Assembly (NCBI GenBank): GCA_011064875.1
Contig: JAAKFV010000006.1
Location: forward strand, 1 to 42,193
Reading direction: 5' to 3'
From: Candidatus Anoxychlamydiales bacterium
GTDB taxonomy: Bacteria; Chlamydiota; Chlamydiia; Chlamydiales; SM23-39
DNA length: 42,193 nt
Shown here piece after piece: positions 26,859-35,404 of this stretch. The notes beneath the pieces were generated by a model. The model was not told where the DNA came from. It did not search any database and saw only the letters and a program-made list of their open reading frames with translations. Each line of letters opens with the position of its first letter. Within the stretch, counting starts at the first letter, position 1. The translations under genes were made by a program, and so were the position numbers.

Positions 26859-28505
26859 TTAATAAGATGCAATAACACTTAAATGCCCTCTTGATCGCCC
26901 GCCATTTTGAAATGGTCTACCATTTACTTCAATGAGCTGAAATCCATAATCAAAACGAAGTGTTAGATATGTAGACATATTAAATCTAACACCAGGGCCT
27001 ACTGATAATAAAGATTTAGAACTCTCAACTACACTTTTATCTACATCTGTAGCAAATCCATAATCTAAAAACGCTAAGAACTGCAAAGTATTTTTCAAAC
27101 TCTTCTTTTGAAAGCGAATACATGGAAATCTAATCTCATTTTTAAGCAAAATACCACTATCTCCTGTAACTTCATTCTCCATATAGCCTCTTACAGAAAA
27201 ACTTCCACCCAAAGATAGTTGTTCACTGAGTAGTAGTTTTGAAAAAGATAGTTGTCCTAAAAAGTTTATTACCCAAGAGAGATCCGCTTTTAGTCTTGTT
27301 ACTCTTTCTATATCTAGGTCTATATATCCATAATCAGACTTAGCGCCAGGTCTTTCTATTTCAAATTTTGAAGTTTTGTTATTTTTTGTAATACTTCCGG
27401 GACTATAAAAAGCAGAAAGTTCAAAAGAGGTTACCCCAAAGCTATCATCATAAGTACCTTGATACTTTAATAAAAACTGAGCTACATCAATAAACTCATC
27501 AAAAGCTAAATTTTTTGCAAAAAGCAAAAAGTTATTAGTTCTTTTGAAATCAAATCCTATAATAAAATCGTGACTTAAATTTCCAATAATAGGAAGAGGA
27601 ATCTCATATCTCGATGCAACGGTCCAACCCTTTCCTGTTACACTTTGAAACTCTGCTTCATCAGATACAGCCCTTGAATAGCTTCCTAAAAATTTTAAGA
27701 TATTTTTCCAAGGAAGTGGGATAATATAGTTACCTGCTATCCCCCACCAATCATTAATTTTTTTTGCACTCATAAACTGAAAGTTTAATTGCTGATCTGA
27801 TTTAAAAAGATTACCTAGGTTAAATCCACCTACAAATCTCGAGCTTCCAGCAATCGTATATGAGCTATTTTCATAGCCTCCATAAACTCTCATAGGAACT
27901 CTATCTTCGACATTTAAAATTACATCAGTCTCATTTAAGCTGTCTCCTGCTTGATAAATTGCACTTACATTTCTAAAAGGATTGTCGTTTAGCCACTCTA
28001 AGTCTTGAATAACTTTGTTTGTTGAAATCTTTTCATTTGGTTTTAGTCTTACTTGCTTTTTGATTCGTTCTTTAGAAAAATATCTAGCGCCCTCAACTTT
28101 AACAACTCCTAGTTTTGCAACTTGAATAATTACATAAACATCTCCATCAGTAATATCTTGTCCCACAGGAATATTTACACCAACAAGGGGATAACCCTCT
28201 TCTCTAAAGTAATTTACGACAAAGATTTTAATTTCATCTAATTTTTCTAACGTTATAGGCTCTCCTATGAATTTATCTATCTTCTTTTTAAATCCCCTTG
28301 GATCTGGTATATCAACATTATCTATAACAACAGGATCTTTTAGATCTTTAATTTCGCTATATTTATCTTGAAAAACTAAACTTTTTAATTTTTCAACGAG
28401 TATTTTTTTATTTTGTTCCTTTTTTAAAGAGCTTTGATACTCATTTTTTTGCTCTGCAAAAACAATAGAAAAAAGTGAGATGAAAATTAAAAAAGACTTA
28501 GTCAT
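26859..28505 (-). CDS. Two-partner secretion pore (TpsB, ShlB/FhaC type)
   Basis: 548-residue Omp85-superfamily outer-membrane transporter that exports the TpsA encoded next. It has a signal peptide (MTKSFLIFISLFSIVFA), then two POTRA-like domains (about 50-200: a first with FREEGYPLVGVNIP, a second with VKVEGARYF and LNDNPFRNVSAIY), then a 16-strand-type barrel. The conserved VRGY of the lid loop is present (SFSVRGYMENEVTGDSG), and the C-terminus ends in an aromatic-rich strand (LSVIASY). The order B then A is normal for these operons. TPS systems are not a standard part of chlamydial genomes. Confidence 0.95.
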   Translation of the reverse strand: MTKSFLIFISLFSIVFAEQKNEYQSSLKKEQNKKILVEKLKSLVFQDKYSEIKDLKDPVVIDNVDIPDPRGFKKKIDKFIGEPITLEKLDEIKIFVVNYFREEGYPLVGVNIPVGQDITDGDVYVIIQVAKLGVVKVEGARYFSKERIKKQVRLKPNEKISTNKVIQDLEWLNDNPFRNVSAIYQAGDSLNETDVILNVEDRVPMRVYGGYENSSYTIAGSSRFVGGFNLGNLFKSDQQLNFQFMSAKKINDWWGIAGNYIIPLPWKNILKFLGSYSRAVSDEAEFQSVTGKGWTVASRYEIPLPIIGNLSHDFIIGFDFKRTNNFLLFAKNLAFDEFIDVAQFLLKYQGTYDDSFGVTSFELSAFYSPGSITKNNKTSKFEIERPGAKSDYGYIDLDIERVTRLKADLSWVINFLGQLSFSKLLLSEQLSLGGSFSVRGYMENEVTGDSGILLKNEIRFPCIRFQKKSLKNTLQFLAFLDYGFATDVDKSVVESSKSLLSVGPGVRFNMSTYLTLRFDYGFQLIEVNGRPFQNGGRSRGHLSVIASY

Positions 28506-28656
28506 ACCTTATATATATTAGTTCCCTAATCGTGATAATAAAGAAAAAAAGATTTTTGGAAATAAATTTTTTATTTTTTTTTTGATAACAATGACAAAAT
28601 CATATAAAAATTAATAAGTATTAAAAAATTTATTCAATTTTTAGCATTATTGTAAA

Positions 28657-29658
28657 ATGAAAAAAAATATAGTCTTTATAGTCTGCATCACATACACACT
28701 AATAACCTTAGCTATCTTTTTTCAATCCAAAACCAAAGAAGATACAATCTATTTTATCACAGGATTTCATAAAGATATTTTTGGGCCTGACAAATCCGGA
28801 TTTTTCAATTTAGCAAATGTCTTAAAAAAGCATGGCTACAAAACAAAAGTCACTGGTTCTTACAGAATTAGAGATTTAAAAAATGCAAAATATATCGTAG
28901 TATTTGATAATCACCAAAAAAAACTTAGAAGAATAAAAAAACTACCCAAACACAAACTCATCTTATTCACCTGGGAGCCCCCCTGTATCATGGCTTATAA
29001 TCATGATAAAAAATATCTTAGATATTTTTCTAAAGTCTATACCTTCAACGATGATCTTATTGACAACAAAAAATACTTTAAATTTCACTATCCTAGAGCA
29101 AATCTAGTTATAAAAAATGCGATCCCTTTTGATAACAAAAAGTTTTGCTCTTTAATAATCTCTAATAAAACCTCAACTCATCCATCAGCAATCTACGACG
29201 AAAGAAAAAAAGCTATCAAATTTTTTGAAGAGTATGCTCCAAAAGATTTTGATCTATATGGATGGGGTTGGAGCAAAGATGAATTTAAATCATATAAAGG
29301 TACTTCAATCAATAAAATAGATACCTTAAAAAATTATAAGTTTTCAATCTGCTATGAGAATTCAAAAGATATCAAAGGCTATATTACAGAAAAGATATTT
29401 GATTGCTTTCAAGCAGCTAGCGTTCCTATATATCTTGGTGCCGATAATATAAAAGATTATATCCCTGAAAACTGTTTTATCGATAAAAGAAACTTTAAAA
29501 GCTACAATGAGTTATACATTCATCTGAAAACCATGTCAAAAGAAGAATATTTAATGTATCTTGAAAATATCAAAGATTTTTTAAATGGAGATGAATCAAA
29601 AGTATTTAAAGGAGAGCATCTAGTTCAAACCTTTTTAAAAGCTTTAAATCTAAATTAA
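28657..29658 (+). CDS. Glycosyltransferase family 10 (alpha-1,3-fucosyltransferase-like)
   Basis: 333 residues. An N-terminal membrane segment (about 4-21) gives a type II layout. The GT10 signature is clear at about 229-262: FSICYENSKDIKGYITEKIF, then D-C-F-x-A-x-S-V-P-I-Y-L-G and FIDKRNF. The acceptor-side TWEPPCIMAYN and VYTFNDDL are also family-like. GT10 enzymes move fucose or a related deoxysugar from a GDP-sugar to a glycan, so it may decorate LPS or another surface glycan. No sugar-nucleotide synthesis genes are nearby, so the donor might come from the host or from another locus. It is monocistronic between tpsB and mscS. Confidence 0.9.
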   Translation: MKKNIVFIVCITYTLITLAIFFQSKTKEDTIYFITGFHKDIFGPDKSGFFNLANVLKKHGYKTKVTGSYRIRDLKNAKYIVVFDNHQKKLRRIKKLPKHKLILFTWEPPCIMAYNHDKKYLRYFSKVYTFNDDLIDNKKYFKFHYPRANLVIKNAIPFDNKKFCSLIISNKTSTHPSAIYDERKKAIKFFEEYAPKDFDLYGWGWSKDEFKSYKGTSINKIDTLKNYKFSICYENSKDIKGYITEKIFDCFQAASVPIYLGADNIKDYIPENCFIDKRNFKSYNELYIHLKTMSKEEYLMYLENIKDFLNGDESKVFKGEHLVQTFLKALNLN

Positions 29659-29673
29659 CTTTCTCCTCTTTCT

Positions 29674-29690
29674 GAAAGAAAAAGTCTTTC
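29674..29690. terminator. Weak hairpin between converging genes
   Basis: GAAAGA / TCTTTC with a 5-base loop, then an AT-rich stretch, in the 40 bp between the GT10 and MscS stops. A bidirectional terminator is possible but the stem is short. Confidence 0.3.
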
Positions 29691-29698
29691 GATAAAAA

Positions 29699-30793
29699 TT
29701 ATTTTTTTAAAGCAGGACTATTTTCATCAAAATGAACATTTAAAGCAGGATAAGCTAATTGGGCTTTATGTTTTTTAATGATATCAATAATCTTTAAAAA
29801 CACATCTTGCTGAATTCTTTGAAATGGCACCCATTTAGTTGTTTTAGTATATGTATAGACTAAAAACTCTAAAGCAGATGGAGCAAAAGTAGTTAGATGA
29901 ACAAAAAGTGTTTTAGAAGTATCGATATCTGGATGATTTTTTAACATCTCTTCAACATCTTTTAAGATATCTGAAATTTTAAAGCTATCTTCATATCTCA
30001 CGCCAATATTTGTTTTAATTCTTCTATTTTGCATACGAGTTGGATTCTCTACTGCAATCGATGTAAAAATCCCATTTGGAATAAAAAGTGGTCTTTTATC
30101 AAAAGTTCTAATTCTAGTGAGTCTCCAACCAATATATTCAACAGTTCCTTCAATCTCTCTATCGGGAGATCTAATCCAATCACCAATTACAAAAGGTCTA
30201 TCTAAAAAGAGCATGAGTCCACCAAAGAAATTAGTAAAAAGATCTTTCGATGCAAAACCTACAACTAAACCGGATGCACCACCAAATGCTACTATTCCAG
30301 ATATTGGTATTCCAAAAGTTTGAAGCAATATTAAAATTGCTATGATTACTGTTCCAAGTCTGAGCAATTGAGCTATAGCTCTGATAGAAGTTTTATCAAC
30401 CTTTTTTTTACCGGAGATGGACATATTGAAAAGATTTTTTTCTAGCCTTCTAATAAAAATAATAAAAAACCATAAAAATAAAAATATAACCCCCATATTT
30501 CGTAGTGGCTCTACGAAATTAAATTTAGCAGTATCTTTTGTAAAAATCCCACCTGCTATTGGAATGATATAAGTTAGACCTACAAACCAAATAGCCGTTA
30601 AAAGCGGTTTATATATGGCAACGATTAAAGCATCATCCCAAACTCTTTTACTTTCGATAAGTTTTGGATGGATTTTTCTAAAAGCTGTTATCAATACGAA
30701 GCTGAGTATTATTAAAAAAGCTATAATAAATAAAATTTGAAAGATCGTTATATAATTAGTTATGACAAAGTCATGTAGAAAAAAATTTTTCAT
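29699..30793 (-). CDS. MscS-family mechanosensitive channel
   Basis: 364 residues with four or five membrane segments before the pore. The pore-lining helix and the beta domain are typical: VAFGGASGLVVGFASKDLF, then FFGGLMLFLDRPFVIGDWI, GTVEYIGWRLTRIRT and FIPNGIF. It opens under membrane tension and releases solutes on osmotic down-shock. The length and the extra N-terminal helices are nearer YnaI/YbdG-type than to MscS itself. It is encoded alone. Confidence 0.95.
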   Translation of the reverse strand: MKNFFLHDFVITNYITIFQILFIIAFLIILSFVLITAFRKIHPKLIESKRVWDDALIVAIYKPLLTAIWFVGLTYIIPIAGGIFTKDTAKFNFVEPLRNMGVIFLFLWFFIIFIRRLEKNLFNMSISGKKKVDKTSIRAIAQLLRLGTVIIAILILLQTFGIPISGIVAFGGASGLVVGFASKDLFTNFFGGLMLFLDRPFVIGDWIRSPDREIEGTVEYIGWRLTRIRTFDKRPLFIPNGIFTSIAVENPTRMQNRRIKTNIGVRYEDSFKISDILKDVEEMLKNHPDIDTSKTLFVHLTTFAPSALEFLVYTYTKTTKWVPFQRIQQDVFLKIIDIIKKHKAQLAYPALNVHFDENSPALKK

Positions 30794-30997
30794 AATTTCT
30801 ATTTATTACCTATCTATATGAACATATAGCATTTTAATAATAATTTAGTCTACAAAGATGTTTATTTTAGATAAACCGAAAATTTTTCAAAAGATTTTGT
30901 GGTTAAAAGATTAATATTTTGAAAAAAGAATTATTAAAAAAAAAAATATTTGCTATTTTCTATAACCACTTTTTTAAATTATTTAAAGGTTATAAAA

Positions 30998-32854
30998 ATG
31001 CTAACACCCGTTTTTAAGAAATTTAGAGTCTTAAGTTTTTTCTTACTTACTATGTTTTTACTCACTTTTTTAAATCTAAATATATTTGGAAGTATTTGGC
31101 CTAACGATCCTGTAGAAATTCCAAAAGATATCTCATCTAAAACAATCAATTTAGATCAATTAGATCCATCAACAATAACCAAAGCTATTATGGATAGTAA
31201 TTTTGAAATTTTAGATCTTTTATTCAAAGATAAAACAATAGATCTTTCTCAATATATACAAGAAAATGGAAATATTTTGCATGTAGCTACCTTTTATAAT
31301 AATCTAAAAGTTTTAAAGTATTTTTTATGTGATCGCTTCGATGATATATATCCTTTAATAGATACGAAAAATCAAAAAGGGAAAACTCCTTTAATGATTG
31401 CATCGAGTTTTGGATATACTCCTGTAATAGCTTTTTTGATATCTAAAGGCGCAAATATAGAAGAAAAAAATTTTACAGGAAAAACTGCTATCCATTTTGC
31501 TGCAATAGATAAACAAATCTTATCAATTGAACTTCTCTCTTATTTAGGAGCTGATATTAATGCTTATGATAACAACAATCTAAGAGCTGTCGATTATTTA
31601 AGAGACAATACAGATGATAAGAGTCAAAAAGTTGTAGATCTTCTTGGCGAGTTAAATAAGCAAAACGAAGAATTAAACATAGCTCCACCTCTGTTTACAT
31701 TTCTTCCTTTAGAGAATTTAGTATTAGAAGGAGGAGGAGCTAAAGGAATAGCATATATTGGAGCTTTAAAAGAGTTAGAAAGTTTAAATGCTCTAACAAA
31801 TCTAAAAAGAGTTGCAGGAACATCAGCTGGCGCTATTATAGCAACTTTTATAGCTCTTGGTTATAACATAAACGAAATACAAGCTATTTTATTTGAAACA
31901 GATTTATCACAATTTTTAGATTATTATATTTCAGAAGAAAACATTATAAATTTTTATGAAAACACATCTATCACAAAGATTTTTAAAGATGTTCTAGATG
32001 AGATGTATGAATTATTTAAAAACCCAATAACTACAGTTGAGAAAACACTCACTTATTTTAAAGATATTTTCGATACCGATTCACTTTGTGCAGGAGAAGA
32101 TTTTAGAGAATGGATAGAGAAAAAAATTTATGAAAAAACCAACATACACTTTTTAACTTTTAAAGAGCTTCGTCATTTAATAGAAAAAGATCAAAAATTC
32201 AAACACCTACATGTTTTTACAACTAAAATTCAGCCTACCTTAGAAATTTTTCGAATGAGTACAGAGGATAAAAAATTTGATGATGTAATAATTTCTGATG
32301 CTATTAGAGCATCTATGTCCATTCCTGGAGTTTTTAATCCCCACACTTTGTATATAAAAAATTCAGAAAATAAAAGAGTAAAAAAAGAGGGTTTTGGTCT
32401 TTTTGTTGATGGAGGAGTATTGGATAACTTTCCAATAACTGCTTTTGATACGCTAGAGTATGAATCAAAATCGTACACAAAAGAAAACAAGGACTATGTA
32501 AAGTTAAATAAAAGAACACTCGGGCTTAGCTTATATACCCCCGGAACTAAAAAAGATCAAATACCTAATGAGGTATCAAATGTATTTGATCTTGGAACAA
32601 CTATACTCGAACTTTTTTTTCACTCTGAAGTTCTTTTTCAAAAATTAGAACCATATGATAAGTATCGAACTATCGAAATAGATGATTTAGATGTATCTAC
32701 TTTAGAGTTTAAGCTCTCAGAAGAGGAAAAAAAAGCTTTAGAAGAATCCGGGAAAAAAGCGACTAAAAAGTTTTTTGAAGAGCAAGAAAAAAGGCTTAAG
32801 GGTATGAATCTAATAATTGATCTTAATGAAATGCAAGAGATTGAAACTAATTAA
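30998..32854 (+). CDS. Ankyrin-patatin phospholipase-like protein
   Basis: 618 residues from the ATG at 30998; a TTG 16 codons earlier is less likely. It has an N-terminal hydrophobic segment (about 9-33), then three to four ankyrin repeats (about 90-205, with KGKTPLMIASSFGYTPVIAF and GKTAIHFAAIDKQILSIELL), then a patatin domain with the oxyanion loop EGGGAKG (244-250), nucleophile Ser276 in GTSAG, and the dyad Asp471 in DGGVLDNFP. All catalytic elements are intact, so a phospholipase A2/lysophospholipase activity is likely. Ankyrin plus patatin plus a secretion-type N-terminus suggests an effector or envelope-bound lipase; the route of export is unknown. The C-terminal tail (about 575-618) is charged and helical. 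Confidence 0.92.
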   Translation: MLTPVFKKFRVLSFFLLTMFLLTFLNLNIFGSIWPNDPVEIPKDISSKTINLDQLDPSTITKAIMDSNFEILDLLFKDKTIDLSQYIQENGNILHVATFYNNLKVLKYFLCDRFDDIYPLIDTKNQKGKTPLMIASSFGYTPVIAFLISKGANIEEKNFTGKTAIHFAAIDKQILSIELLSYLGADINAYDNNNLRAVDYLRDNTDDKSQKVVDLLGELNKQNEELNIAPPLFTFLPLENLVLEGGGAKGIAYIGALKELESLNALTNLKRVAGTSAGAIIATFIALGYNINEIQAILFETDLSQFLDYYISEENIINFYENTSITKIFKDVLDEMYELFKNPITTVEKTLTYFKDIFDTDSLCAGEDFREWIEKKIYEKTNIHFLTFKELRHLIEKDQKFKHLHVFTTKIQPTLEIFRMSTEDKKFDDVIISDAIRASMSIPGVFNPHTLYIKNSENKRVKKEGFGLFVDGGVLDNFPITAFDTLEYESKSYTKENKDYVKLNKRTLGLSLYTPGTKKDQIPNEVSNVFDLGTTILELFFHSEVLFQKLEPYDKYRTIEIDDLDVSTLEFKLSEEEKKALEESGKKATKKFFEEQEKRLKGMNLIIDLNEMQEIETN

Positions 32855-32910
32855 TTATTTTTAGATTTTAAAGATTTTCTTTTGTTTATTAAGTCTTTTT
32901 AATAAGCTAA

Positions 32911-32916
32911 TATAAT
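32911..32916 (+). promoter_or_regulatory. Possible -10 element of the hydGEF operon
   Basis: TATAAT 25 bp before the hydG ATG. No clear -35 sequence at normal spacing. AAAGAG serves as ribosome site. Confidence 0.4.
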
Positions 32917-32940
32917 ATTAATTTCAAAAAGAGTTTTCAA

Positions 32941-34371
32941 ATGATCGATGAAAATAAATTGCATTTACTTATTGAAAAAACAAAAAGTAATTCAACATCT
33001 AATTTAAAAGTTGAAGAAATCTTAAATAAAGCAAAAAATGCTGCTTTAAAACCATCATCTGAATTTACTCAAACAATTACCTTAGAAGATGTAGCAACAC
33101 TCTTAAATGTTGATTCGAAAAATGAAAAACTCATGCAAAAGATTTTTAATACTGCTTTAGATATTAAAAGAATGATCTATGGAAATCGAATAGTTTTATT
33201 CGCACCACTCTACGTTTCTAATTACTGTATAAATTCTTGTCTATATTGTTCTTTTAGAGCTGAAAACACTAAAATTGAGAGAAAAGCACTTACAGATGAT
33301 GAAATAGTAGAAGAAGTAAAAGCTTTGCAAAGACAAGGCCATAAAAGACTTGTTATGCTAATGGGAGAGCATCCCAAGTACACTTTAGATGATTTTATTA
33401 GACATATTCATTTAGTAGCTAATGTTAAAACTGAGCCTTTTGGATCTATTAGAAGGGTAAATATTGAAATTCCAGCTTTAGATATTGATGAGTTTAAAAG
33501 ACTAAAAGCTACAAATGAGATTGGTACATATATACTGTTTCAAGAGACTTATCATAGAAAAACTTTTGAAAAAATGCATACATATGGACCTAAATCTGAT
33601 TATGATTGGAGATTAGATACAATGAATCGAGCGCTGCAAGCTGGAGTTGATGATGTTGGAATTGGAGCTCTATTTGGTCTTTATGATTATCGTTTTGAAG
33701 TTTTAGCTCTTTTAGAGCATGCAAGATATTTAGATAAGACATTTTCAATTGGGCCTCATACTATTTCAGTACCTCGAATAAAAAAAGCTGAAAATGCTCC
33801 TTGCTCTACTGATATACCATATCCTGTAAATGATTTAGATTTCAAAAAGCTAGTTGCAATAATTAGAATAGTAGTTCCATACACTGGAATTATACTATCT
33901 ACTAGAGAATCTCCTGAAATTAGAAAAGAGATCTATAAGATGGGGATCTCTCAAATATCAGCAGGCTCTAAAACAGATATTGGTGGATATAAAAACAAAA
34001 CTAAAAACGAAAACGAAAAAAGTTCTGCTCAATTTTCCTTAGCTGATGAAAGACCCACATCAGAGGTTATTCATGAGCTCATTGAATTAGGATTTATTCC
34101 ATCTTGGTGTACAGCTTGCTATAGATCTGATAGAACTGGAAAAAACTTTATGGATATAGCAAAAAAAGGTGAAATCCAAAATCTTTGTCATCCAAATGCC
34201 TTAATAACCTTTGCAGAATATTTACTTGATTACGCAGATGAAAAAACTAAAAAAATTGGCTGGAATCTTATTGAAGAAGAGAAAAATTCAATTACAAATG
34301 AAAGCAAAAGAAAATTTTTAGAAAAAGCCTTAGAGAAAACGAAAAATGACACAAGAGATCTTTTTATCTAA
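32941..34371 (+). CDS. hydG: [FeFe]-hydrogenase maturase HydG (tyrosine lyase)
   Basis: 476-residue radical-SAM enzyme that splits tyrosine and supplies CO and cyanide as an Fe-Cys synthon for the H-cluster. The SAM cluster motif C-x3-C-x2-C is Cys96, Cys100, Cys103 (NYCINSCLYCSF), the positions usual in HydG. The second, HydG-specific cluster motif is Cys390, Cys393, Cys416 (C-x2-C-x22-C), which separates HydG from the related ThiH. It is the first gene of hydGEF. The 3' end overlaps hydE by 26 bp. Confidence 0.98.
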   Translation: MIDENKLHLLIEKTKSNSTSNLKVEEILNKAKNAALKPSSEFTQTITLEDVATLLNVDSKNEKLMQKIFNTALDIKRMIYGNRIVLFAPLYVSNYCINSCLYCSFRAENTKIERKALTDDEIVEEVKALQRQGHKRLVMLMGEHPKYTLDDFIRHIHLVANVKTEPFGSIRRVNIEIPALDIDEFKRLKATNEIGTYILFQETYHRKTFEKMHTYGPKSDYDWRLDTMNRALQAGVDDVGIGALFGLYDYRFEVLALLEHARYLDKTFSIGPHTISVPRIKKAENAPCSTDIPYPVNDLDFKKLVAIIRIVVPYTGIILSTRESPEIRKEIYKMGISQISAGSKTDIGGYKNKTKNENEKSSAQFSLADERPTSEVIHELIELGFIPSWCTACYRSDRTGKNFMDIAKKGEIQNLCHPNALITFAEYLLDYADEKTKKIGWNLIEEEKNSITNESKRKFLEKALEKTKNDTRDLFI

Positions 34372-35404
34372 TAAAAAAGATATTTTATATTATTTAAAGA
34401 CAAAATCAAAAAAAAAGATTCAGAATCTTTTTTCAGAGGCAAATACGCTTTTAGAAAAGTATAGGGGTAACAAGATTCATTATAGGGGCCTTATTGAATT
34501 TTCTAACGTATGTGAGAAAAACTGTCTATATTGTGGACTTAGAAAAGATCTAAAAATAGATCGCTATACAATGACAAAAAAAGAGATTCTAAGCGCTGCT
34601 AAATTTTGCTTTGATAGAGGTTATGGCTCACTTTGCATGCAATCAGGAGAGATAACATCTCAAAAAAGGCTTGAGTTTTTAGTAGATGTAATTAGCGCTA
34701 TTAAAAAAGAATATAACCTGCAAATGACACTCTCTTTTGGAGAAATGCCAAAGACAAGTCTTCAGAAATTATTTGATGCTGGAGGCAGAAGATATCTTTT
34801 AAGAATAGAAACCTCTAATGAAAAACTATATGAAAAACTTCATCCTAAAGATGATAAGCACGAGTTTAAAACGAGAATAAATACTCTAAAAAATTTAAAA
34901 TCGATTGGATTTCAGGTTGGAACCGGAATCATGATTGGACTTCCCTACCAGACATATGATGATCTAGCAAATGATCTTTTATTCTTTAAAGAGATAGATA
35001 TAGATATGCTAGGCATGGGACCTTACGTCCCTCACCCAAAAAGCCCTCTATATATAGTAAAGCCCAGACTAAAAGATGCATATGCCCTTAGTATTAAGAT
35101 GGTTGCATTAGCAAGGCTTTTTCTAAAAGATGTCAATATAGCAGCGACAACAGCCATGCAAGTTTTTGATAAAAAAGGTCGAGAAAGAGCCCTCTCAGCT
35201 GGAGCTAATATTTTGATGCCAATAGTAACTCCTATAAACTTAAGAAAAAACTATCTAATATATCCAGACAAACCCTGCGTTGAAGATACAAAAGAGCAGT
35301 GTTTTAACTGTTTAAATGCAAGACTCAGATCTATAAATAAAGAGATGGGAAAAAATGAGTTTGGGGATTCTGCCCATTTTTTTAAGAGAACAAAAAAAGT
35401 ATGA
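34346..35404 (+). CDS. hydE: [FeFe]-hydrogenase maturase HydE
   Basis: 352-residue radical-SAM enzyme that acts after HydG on the route to the dithiolate bridge of the H-cluster. The SAM motif is Cys56, Cys60, Cys63 (SNVCEKNCLYCGLRKD). Other landmarks are GYGSLCMQSGE, LSFGEMP, LRIETSNEKLYEKLHP, and GIMIGLPYQTYDDLANDL. The start lies 26 bp inside hydG and the end overlaps hydF by 4 bp, so the three are translated as one unit. Assignment over BioB-like or PylB-like relatives rests on length, motif and gene context. Confidence 0.97.
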   Translation: MTQEIFLSNKKDILYYLKTKSKKKIQNLFSEANTLLEKYRGNKIHYRGLIEFSNVCEKNCLYCGLRKDLKIDRYTMTKKEILSAAKFCFDRGYGSLCMQSGEITSQKRLEFLVDVISAIKKEYNLQMTLSFGEMPKTSLQKLFDAGGRRYLLRIETSNEKLYEKLHPKDDKHEFKTRINTLKNLKSIGFQVGTGIMIGLPYQTYDDLANDLLFFKEIDIDMLGMGPYVPHPKSPLYIVKPRLKDAYALSIKMVALARLFLKDVNIAATTAMQVFDKKGRERALSAGANILMPIVTPINLRKNYLIYPDKPCVEDTKEQCFNCLNARLRSINKEMGKNEFGDSAHFFKRTKKV

